This document shows positions 1 through 5,023 of a stretch of 5,023 bases of DNA, in pieces (the stretch's first letter is position 1; the number at the start of each line of letters is the position of its first letter). The stretch comes from Chloroflexota bacterium (GTDB taxonomy: Bacteria > Chloroflexota > UBA6077 > CF-72). The notes beneath the pieces are model-generated. The model worked only from the letters and a program-made list of their open reading frames with translations. It ran no database searches and was not told the DNA's origin. Both the position numbers and the translations under genes were made by a program. Location of the stretch: the NCBI GenBank assembly GCA_019247135.1, contig JAFAPL010000165.1, positions 1-5,023 of the forward strand. Reading direction: 5' to 3'.

Positions 1-1132
1 CGAGGTCGACCGCGCGTCGCGCAGTGCGCTCATCGAGGCGGGCGCCCTCGGACCGCACCTGGAGGAGCAACTCAAGCCGCATGGGCTGACCTTGCGCCAC
101 TTCCCGCAGTCTTTCGAGATGTCGACGCTTGGCGGTTGGATCGCGACCCGCTCGGCCGGCCACTACGCGACGTTGTTCACGCACATCGAGCAGTTTGTGG
201 AGGGCGTACGAGCCATCACGCCGCGTGGGCCGTACGAGACGCGTCGGTTGCCCGGGTCCGGCGCAGGCCCCGACCCGGCAGGCTTGCTGATCGGATCGGA
301 GGGCACGCTGGGAGTGATCACGCGCGCCTGGATGCGGCTGCAGGATCGTCCGAGTTATCGTGCGTCGGCGCCGTTCGACTTCGAGCGCTTCGAGGATGCT
401 TGCCGGGCTGCCCGCGCGATCGGCCAGAGTGGTTTGTGGCCTGCCAACTGTCGGCTGCTCGACCACCGCGAGGCATTGTTCAGCGGGGCTAGTGATGGAA
501 CTCGCAGTCTGCTGATCGTCACCTTCGAGTCGGCTGACCACCCTCTCGACGCGTGGTTCTCGCGGGCGGTGGAGCTGTGCTCTGAATTCCGAGGTAGCTC
601 GCCAGTCGAGCTAGCCGGCACGAGTACAGCCGGCGATGCCGCACATCGTGGCGCGGCTGGCGCCTGGCGCAACGCCTTCATCGCCGGAGGCCATCGTCAC
701 GACGCGTTCGTGCGACTCGGGCTGGTGATGGAGACCTTCGAAACCGCCATTACCTGGGACCGTTTCCCCGAATTTCACGCCACGGTCATGGCTGCCACAG
801 CCGCCGCAGCAGAGCGGGTATGTGGCCGAGCGATGGTCTCGTGCCGCTTCGCCTATGTCTACCCCGACGGTCCCGCCCCGTATTACACGGTGCTCGGACA
901 GGGCAAGGCGGGCTCCGAGCTCGAGCAGTGGACCGAAGTCAAGGCGGCCGCCGCGGACGCGATCATTTCGGCCGGCGGGACGATCACACACCACCACGCC
1001 GTCGGCCGCGACCACCGGCCGTGGTATGACCTGGAGCGACCCCCTCTCTTTGCGGAGGCGTATCGGGCAGCACGCCGGGTGCTCGATCCGGCTGGGATCA
1101 TGAATCCGGGCGTGCTGGTCGATCCTCAGTGA
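1..1132 (+). CDS. FAD-binding oxidase, alkylglycerone-phosphate synthase (AGPS) family, 5'-truncated
   Basis: The reading frame is open from base 2 to the TGA at 1130-1132, giving 376 visible residues; the true start lies upstream of the window. Family members use FAD to swap the acyl chain of acyl-dihydroxyacetone phosphate for a fatty alcohol, forming the ether bond of ether lipids. Seen here: the end of the PCMH-type FAD-binding domain, with PQSFEMSTLGGWIATRSAGH at visible residues 35-54 and LIGSEGTLGVIT at about 96-107. The C-terminal FAD-oxidase domain ends with GGTITHHHAVGRDH, whose histidine triplet (residues 330-332, bases 989-997) matches the catalytic HHH of AGPS, and DPAGIMNPGVL near the end. 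Bacterial relatives are usually somewhat over 500 residues, so roughly 150 are probably missing. The residue after HHH is Ala, whereas animal AGPS has Gly. The TTG at 92 is not the start, because homology continues upstream of it. The family call is firm. The substrate is uncertain, since many bacterial members are uncharacterised and may be other FAD-linked oxidases. Confidence 0.9.
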   Translation, partial: EVDRASRSALIEAGALGPHLEEQLKPHGLTLRHFPQSFEMSTLGGWIATRSAGHYATLFTHIEQFVEGVRAITPRGPYETRRLPGSGAGPDPAGLLIGSEGTLGVITRAWMRLQDRPSYRASAPFDFERFEDACRAARAIGQSGLWPANCRLLDHREALFSGASDGTRSLLIVTFESADHPLDAWFSRAVELCSEFRGSSPVELAGTSTAGDAAHRGAAGAWRNAFIAGGHRHDAFVRLGLVMETFETAITWDRFPEFHATVMAATAAAAERVCGRAMVSCRFAYVYPDGPAPYYTVLGQGKAGSELEQWTEVKAAAADAIISAGGTITHHHAVGRDHRPWYDLERPPLFAEAYRAARRVLDPAGIMNPGVLVDPQ

Positions 1133-2847
1133 ATGCGCTTGTCATAGCCGGACCATTCCCGGTCGCGCAGCACGAACTTCTGGATCTTGCCGGTCGAGGT
1201 CTTGGGTAGCGCGCCGAATTCCACCGCCCGCGGGCACTTGAAGCGCGCCAGCCGCTCACGGGTGAAGGCGATGAGTTCCTCGGCCGTCGCCTGCATGCCC
1301 GGCTTCAGCGTCACGAACGCTTTCGGACTTTCACCCCACTTCTCGTCCGGAATAGCGATCACCGCCACCTCGAGCACGCTCGGATGCTGGTACAGCGCCT
1401 GTTCGATCTCGATGGTGGAGATGTTTTCACCGCCGCTGATGATGATGTCTTTCTTACGATCGCGCAGCTCGATGTAGCCGTCCGGGTGCATCACGCCCAG
1501 ATCGCCGCTGTGGAACCAGCCGCCGCGGAACGCCGTCGCGGTCGCCTCCTCGTCGCGGAAGTAGCCCTTCATCAGATTGTTGCCGCGCATCACGACTTCG
1601 CCGAGCGTCTCGCCGTCGGCCGCGACATCGCGCATGTGATCATCCACGACCCTCAGCTCCGGCGCGTGCAAGTACCCAACGCCCTGCCGCGCCTTCAACC
1701 GCGCGCGTTCCCCCGCCGGCAGACGGTCCCACTCGCGTTTCCACTGGCAGATCGTGTGGGGCCCGTACACCTCCGTCAGCCCGTAGACATGCGTGATGTC
1801 GGCCCCCATCTCCTCGATTTGCTGGATGACCGCCGGCGGCGGTGGTGCAGCCGCGGTCACGATGCGCAGCGGCCTGGGAAAACGGTAGTCGGCGGACGGC
1901 CGATTCGCGGCCAGGCTGATCAGCACCGTCGGCGCGCCACACAGATGTGTCACCTGTTCGGAGTCCACCAGCTCGAACACGCGCCGGGGATCGACACTTG
2001 GAAGACACACGTGTCTGGCGCCCGCACCGGTGACTGCCCATGGGAAGCACCACCCGTCGCAATGGAACATCGGCAAGGTCCACAGATACACGCTGTCCGA
2101 CGTGAGTCCGGTGGCGAAGATCTCGCCCAGGGCGTTCAGGTAGCCGCCGCGATGAGTAAACATCACCCCTTTCGGCCGACCGGTCGTGCCGCTGGTGTAG
2201 TTGATGCTGATCGTCTGGTCCTCATCGTCGACGGACGAAACAAACGGCTCGGGCCGACCTTCGCCAAGCAGCGCTTCGTAGGTGGAGCCCGCGAGCGCGC
2301 CTGACGGCTCGGGCGCGGGTGGTTCACCGAGGCGCTCGGCCAGTTCGACGTTGACGATCATCTCCAGTTCCGCCAACCTGGCGCGCACCGGCGCGACCAG
2401 GGATGCAAGATCCCGATCCAGGATCAACGCCCGAGCGCCCGAGTGCGACAGAATGTAGCCGATCTCCTCGGCCGAGAGGCGGACGTTGATCGGCACCAGG
2501 ACAGCGCCGATCTGCGGCACACCGAAATGCGCCTCCAGCATCTCGAGTGAGTTGCGGCACAGCACCGCCACCCGATCGTGCTTGGCAATGCCACGGTCAC
2601 GCAGTGCACTCGCAAGCCGGTAGACACGCGCGCCGAACTCGGCGTATGTCAGCCGAAGGTCACCATCGATGACGCCGAGCTGATCGGGAAAGACGTGCAG
2701 CGTGCGCTCGAGCAGCATGAGCGGCGAGAGGATCGAACGGTAGGGTGGCAGGCCCGACCACTGGTCGCGGGCCCAAAGCTGCTGGAACAGCGGCGCGGGC
2801 GCCAATGACGCGGCGCCGCCACTGGTAGCCACGCTTGTGATGTCCAT
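1126..2847 (-). CDS. Fatty-acyl-CoA synthetase (AMP-forming, ANL superfamily)
   Basis: This complete gene encodes 573 residues and should activate a carboxylic acid, probably a medium- or long-chain fatty acid, to acyl-CoA via an acyl-adenylate in the cytoplasm. Motifs, numbered from the ATG: P-loop YTSGTTGRPKG at 217-227; PMFHCDGWCFPW at 259-270, in the region of the gate tryptophan of Thermus long-chain synthetase; A5 motif YGLTEVYGP from 355; HSGD at 446-449, with the ribose-binding Asp; hinge and A8 region RDRKKDIIISGGENIS at 462-477; and PKTSTGK, with the catalytic lysine at 554. The overall pattern matches the branch that includes Thermus long-chain synthetase and plant acyl-activating enzymes. 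The ATG at 2845-2847 is preferred to a TTG at 2863-2865 because AGGA lies 9 bases upstream of it. The gene converges on the AGPS-like gene with a 7-base 3' overlap. It is on the same strand as the peptide-transport operon but 123 bases downstream of it, so it may be transcribed separately. Exact chain-length preference cannot be read from sequence; a short-chain or aryl acid substrate remains possible. Confidence 0.93.
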   Translation of the reverse strand: MDITSVATSGGAASLAPAPLFQQLWARDQWSGLPPYRSILSPLMLLERTLHVFPDQLGVIDGDLRLTYAEFGARVYRLASALRDRGIAKHDRVAVLCRNSLEMLEAHFGVPQIGAVLVPINVRLSAEEIGYILSHSGARALILDRDLASLVAPVRARLAELEMIVNVELAERLGEPPAPEPSGALAGSTYEALLGEGRPEPFVSSVDDEDQTISINYTSGTTGRPKGVMFTHRGGYLNALGEIFATGLTSDSVYLWTLPMFHCDGWCFPWAVTGAGARHVCLPSVDPRRVFELVDSEQVTHLCGAPTVLISLAANRPSADYRFPRPLRIVTAAAPPPPAVIQQIEEMGADITHVYGLTEVYGPHTICQWKREWDRLPAGERARLKARQGVGYLHAPELRVVDDHMRDVAADGETLGEVVMRGNNLMKGYFRDEEATATAFRGGWFHSGDLGVMHPDGYIELRDRKKDIIISGGENISTIEIEQALYQHPSVLEVAVIAIPDEKWGESPKAFVTLKPGMQATAEELIAFTRERLARFKCPRAVEFGALPKTSTGKIQKFVLRDREWSGYDKRIH

Positions 2848-2856
2848 GTGTGAACG

Positions 2857-2860
2857 TCCT
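2857..2860 (-). promoter_or_regulatory. Shine-Dalgarno site of the acyl-CoA synthetase
   Basis: On the minus strand AGGA (within AGGACG) precedes the ATG at 2845-2847 by nine bases. This supports that ATG over the in-frame TTG at 2863-2865, which would place this site inside the coding region. It is the clearest ribosome binding site in the window. Confidence 0.55.
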
Positions 2861-2932
2861 GACAAAAGCCTGCTGGTCGAAGCGCCACGATAACTGATGC
2901 GGCAATCGAGCCAGCGGTGCAGAGTTTAGACG

Positions 2933-2952
2933 CTACCGCGCATCGCGGGTAG
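2933..2952 (-). terminator. Possible weak terminator hairpin after the DppA-like gene
   Basis: On the minus strand CTACC-C-GCG-ATG-CGC-GGTAG folds into an eight-base-pair GC-rich stem with one bulged C and a three-base loop, starting 18 bases after the aminopeptidase stop codon. No U-run follows (the next bases are CGTCTAAACT), so it is not a canonical intrinsic terminator. It could slow transcription, protect the 3' end of the operon message, or be chance in GC-rich DNA. The rest of the 2848-2970 gap shows no promoter I can defend. Confidence 0.25.
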
Positions 2953-2970
2953 GCGAACGGCGGCGCGAGG

Positions 2971-3834
2971 TCAGCCTCGCTGGCGTTGCACCACGGTGCC
3001 CGCCAACTCCAGCGCTATGCGACACACGTTGTGGGCTGTCTGCGCATCTGGCGCAACGTAGCTGATGCTTCGTTCGCCCGATCGCTGTACGTCAGGAATG
3101 ATTTCGGCGGCCGCGGCCATCGACGAGTCTCCGAACACCATCTCCAGTCGGACGGGCGCTGACAACTGATAGGGCCGCATGCCTGCCAAACGGCGCAGCG
3201 CCGTGCAGGCCGCCGTCCTGATGCGCTCGTGCGCGGTCGCCTGCCCGAGGCAACGGGCGGTGTATCGGTCGATCGCGTATTTGACGACTGCCGTCTCGAC
3301 GTGTGGCAGCCAGGTACACGTCTCCGCGCAGATCACGTCGTCGCCCGTGATCAGCGCGACCGGAACGCCGAGCTGGCCAGCAACGGATGCGTTGAAGCGC
3401 GCCTCGCTCGCCTGTGCCCCGTTTAGACGCACGTCCCACAAGGTGGCGGGTCCAGTGAACGTGTGGCTCAGAACGCCTCGTCCGTCAGCCGCGCGCGCGT
3501 GATACCCGACGAAGAAGACTGCATCGCACGTTTCGTCGATCCCCTCGATCATCCCGGCGTGGCGATTTTCGTAGCCGCGGACCAGCTCGGCGCGCGAGTC
3601 CAGTTGGTCCCAGATGAGATTCTGCATGCCGTCGTGCGCGTCGGCGACGATGATCTCGGTCGCGCCGCCTTCGACAGCGCCCTGGATGGCAGCATTGGCA
3701 TCCGCCGTCATCCAGGCTCGCGCGCGTTCGTAGTCGTTGCCTTTGGGCGCGCCGGCGGGCCAGCCGGTGGCAGTCTCGCGACGCGTTGCCACACCCGATA
3801 TGCCTTCCATATCCACCGAGATCAGCACCTTCAT
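2971..3834 (-). CDS. dppA: M55-family D-aminopeptidase (DppA-like zinc peptidase)
   Basis: The gene encodes 287 residues; Bacillus subtilis DppA has 274. DppA is a cytoplasmic zinc enzyme that removes N-terminal D-amino acids such as D-Ala from short peptides. All expected active-site residues align: Asp8 and Glu10 in SVDMEGISG, His67 in ADAHDGMQNL, His112 in GYHAR, Glu144 in ASEARFNA as metal ligands, and His124 in LSHTF for the catalytic His115 of DppA. A loop at about residues 15-34 is roughly seven residues longer than in Bacillus. There is no signal peptide or membrane segment. The ATG at 3832-3834 begins exactly at the conserved MKVLISVDMEG; an in-frame extension up to 3999 would overlap the permease gene and has no family similarity. 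The gene starts 14 bases after the DppC-like stop with no clear Shine-Dalgarno, suggesting translation coupled to the permease. It probably processes peptides imported by that transporter. D-specificity is inferred from the family; some M55 members may act on other peptides. Confidence 0.92.
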   Translation of the reverse strand: MKVLISVDMEGISGVATRRETATGWPAGAPKGNDYERARAWMTADANAAIQGAVEGGATEIIVADAHDGMQNLIWDQLDSRAELVRGYENRHAGMIEGIDETCDAVFFVGYHARAADGRGVLSHTFTGPATLWDVRLNGAQASEARFNASVAGQLGVPVALITGDDVICAETCTWLPHVETAVVKYAIDRYTARCLGQATAHERIRTAACTALRRLAGMRPYQLSAPVRLEMVFGDSSMAAAAEIIPDVQRSGERSISYVAPDAQTAHNVCRIALELAGTVVQRQRG

Positions 3835-3848
3835 GCTGCGAGCGTACG

Positions 3849-4718
3849 TCAGCGAACCCGCGGGTCGAGTGCGTCGCGGAGCCCATCTCCAAGGAGATTG
3901 ACGGCCAGCACGGTGACCACGATCGCCACGCCCGGAAAGACGGCGACCTGCGGCGCGATCTGCAGAAACTGACGACCGTCGCTGAGCATCGTGCCCCACT
4001 CCGGCGCCGGCGGACGGATCCCGAGTCCCAGGAAACTCAGTGTGGCGACCGTGAGTATGGCCGTGCCGAGTCGCAGGCTGGCGATGACCAGGATCGTTGC
4101 CAACGTGTTCGGCAAGAGGTGCGCGAGCAAAATGCGCAGCTCACCGGCTCCCAGGGCGCGTGCGGCGAGCGCGAAATCGAGCTGTTTGAGCGAGAGGATC
4201 TGGCCGCGTACCACCCGGGCGAACACTGGCAGAGAAAAGATGCCGATGGCGACGATCACGTTGGTGTCGCCCACGCCGAGGACGGTGATGACCATGATCG
4301 CCAGCAGCAACTGCGGAAACGCCAGCAGCAGATCCAGGATGCGCATCAACACGTCGTCCAGCCAGCCACCCCATTGGCCAGCCAGCAGACCAACCACGCC
4401 GCCCGCCAGCATGCCCAGACAGACACCCAGCACGCCCACGCTGAGCGAGATACGCGCGCCGTACAGGACCCGGCTGAAAATGTCGCGACCGAAGTTGTCC
4501 GTTCCGAACGGGTGGTACAGCGACACGCCTTCGAGCGGATGCTCATAGTCCTGCTCGGCCGGTCCGTACGGCGCGATCGCGGGCGCGGCGACGGCCACGA
4601 CGATCAGGATGATCAGCAGGACGGCGCCGGCCATCGCCGCGCGGTTGCGGCGCAGCTGGCGCCAGGTGTCTCGCCAGAGGCCTCTCGACGGCGGGACTTT
4701 GTCGGACGCCTCAGGCAT
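3849..4718 (-). CDS. dppC: Oligo/dipeptide ABC transporter permease, DppC-like
   Basis: The gene encodes 289 residues, a normal length for DppC/OppC permeases, which pair with a DppB-type subunit to form the inner-membrane channel of a peptide ABC importer. Seen here: a basic N-terminus, then a first membrane segment at about 29-50 ending in APAIAPYGP (OppC N-terminal domain); the family signature HPFGTDNFGRDIFSRVLYG at about 69-87; further hydrophobic segments near 90-113, 124-148, 150-170, 204-228 and 258-280; the ATPase-contacting EAA loop AARALGAGELRILLAHLLPN at 185-204; and the C-terminal hallmarks SFLGLGIRPPAPEWG and DGLRDALDPR. The start is the ATG at 4716-4718, which overlaps the upstream permease stop by eight bases (ATGCCTGA), so translation is probably coupled. 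A longer in-frame start at 4760 would lie deep inside the neighbour and lacks family similarity. Substrate could be dipeptides, oligopeptides, nickel or glutathione; the adjacent aminopeptidase favours peptides. Confidence 0.94.
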   Translation of the reverse strand: MPEASDKVPPSRGLWRDTWRQLRRNRAAMAGAVLLIILIVVAVAAPAIAPYGPAEQDYEHPLEGVSLYHPFGTDNFGRDIFSRVLYGARISLSVGVLGVCLGMLAGGVVGLLAGQWGGWLDDVLMRILDLLLAFPQLLLAIMVITVLGVGDTNVIVAIGIFSLPVFARVVRGQILSLKQLDFALAARALGAGELRILLAHLLPNTLATILVIASLRLGTAILTVATLSFLGLGIRPPAPEWGTMLSDGRQFLQIAPQVAVFPGVAIVVTVLAVNLLGDGLRDALDPRVR

Positions 4719-5023
4719 ACGTGATGCGCGGGTCGACCACCGCGTACAGCACGTCAACAAGCAGGTTGATCAGCACGAACTGGAGTGCGAACAGCAACAA
4801 AGCTGGCTGGACGACCGCGAAGTCGCGGTTCCCGATCGAGCTGATCAGCAGCAGGCCGATGCCCGGGTAGGCGAACACCGTCTCGGTGACGATGGCGCCC
4901 GTCAGGAGACCTCCGAGCTCGAGGCCAAGGAGTGTCAGGACGGGGATCAACGCGTTCTTCAGCGCGTGCCGCGTGATGATGATGTGCTCGGCAAGTCCCT
5001 TTGCGCGCGCGGTCTTCAGGTAG
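4711..5023 (-). CDS. dppB: Oligo/dipeptide ABC transporter permease, DppB-like, C-terminal part
   Basis: The last 103 residues are visible; the frame is open from 5022 to the TGA at 4711-4713, and the remainder (DppB proteins are usually a little over 300 residues) lies beyond the window edge. The fragment opens in the EAA loop that contacts the ATPase (TARAKGLAEHIIITRHALKN, visible residues 4-23). A hydrophobic segment (about 25-46) follows, then the family signature ETVFAYPGIGLLL (47-59), a last membrane segment (about 74-96) and the closing DPRITYA. These are hallmarks of the BPD_transp_1 DppB/OppB/GsiC/NikB group. The ATG at 4948-4950 is only an internal codon, since the conserved EAA loop lies before it. 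The gene is the most upstream visible member of the operon and overlaps the DppC-like start by eight bases. The binding protein and ATP-binding subunits are not in the window. Confidence 0.93.
   Translation of the reverse strand, partial: YLKTARAKGLAEHIIITRHALKNALIPVLTLLGLELGGLLTGAIVTETVFAYPGIGLLLISSIGNRDFAVVQPALLLFALQFVLINLLVDVLYAVVDPRITYA

Noticed and set aside
1384..2304. Long plus-strand open frame antisense to the acyl-CoA synthetase
   Set aside because: It lies wholly inside a gene with a full set of ANL motifs. Its translation is rich in Arg, His and Gln with no recognisable domain, as expected of a shadow frame in high-GC DNA.
2848..2865. TTG start six codons upstream for the acyl-CoA synthetase
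   Set aside because: The ATG at 2845-2847 has an AGGA ribosome site at good spacing, and that site would fall inside the longer version's coding sequence.
3835..3999. N-terminal extension of the M55 peptidase to an upstream start
   Set aside because: The extra 55 residues are Arg-rich, overlap the permease gene, and precede the conserved MKVLISVDMEG family start.
3786..4724. Long plus-strand open frame antisense to the DppC-like permease
   Set aside because: The translation is a low-complexity Gln/His/Asp/Arg-rich string mirroring the hydrophobic permease codons. No domain or ribosome binding site supports it.
4719..4760. Upstream start extending the DppC-like permease by 14 residues
   Set aside because: The extension is Cys/Arg/Thr-rich, lies inside the DppB-like coding region, and lacks similarity to the family. 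The ATG overlapping the upstream stop is the usual coupled arrangement.
1..5023. A novel defence system, mobile element, CRISPR array or RNA gene
   Set aside because: I read both strands and found no direct-repeat array, transposase, integrase, tRNA-like fold or unassigned stretch over 300 bases. All the coding space is explained by known families.

Overview
This is a 5,023-base, high-GC window from a bacterial chromosome or metagenomic contig. It is packed with five protein-coding genes and has only one intergenic gap over 100 bases. Two genes are cut by the window edges. I see no rRNA, tRNA, CRISPR array, insertion sequence or phage gene. The gene families occur in several high-GC phyla (Chloroflexota, Actinomycetota, Pseudomonadota), so no phylum can be fixed from this sequence. 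The strong GC bias and weak Shine-Dalgarno signals fit any of them.

Layout. Positions 1-1132 (+) hold the C-terminal part of an FAD-dependent oxidase of the alkylglycerone-phosphate synthase (AGPS, ether-lipid) family. Positions 1126-2847 (-) hold a complete fatty-acyl-CoA synthetase of the ANL superfamily. It converges on the oxidase gene, and their 3' ends overlap by 7 bases. A 123-base gap (2848-2970) follows, with a short GC-rich hairpin and the ribosome binding site of the synthetase. Positions 2971-5023 (-) are the distal part of a peptide-transport operon, in transcription order: DppB-like permease (5' end outside the window), DppC-like permease, and an M55-family D-aminopeptidase (DppA-like).

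How the genes work together. The two permeases should form the membrane channel of an oligo/dipeptide ABC importer. Its binding protein and ATPases are not here and would lie beyond 5023 or elsewhere. The metallo-aminopeptidase translated right after the permeases would cleave imported peptides in the cytoplasm. This pairing resembles the Bacillus dpp operon, though dppA comes first there and last here. The synthetase makes acyl-CoA from a free fatty acid. The AGPS-like enzyme belongs to a family that exchanges the acyl chain of acyl-dihydroxyacetone phosphate for a fatty alcohol. A shared lipid role for these two neighbours is possible but is only inferred from proximity.

I found no convincing previously undescribed system. 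The window looks like ordinary metabolic and transport genes with a few mildly interesting arrangements.
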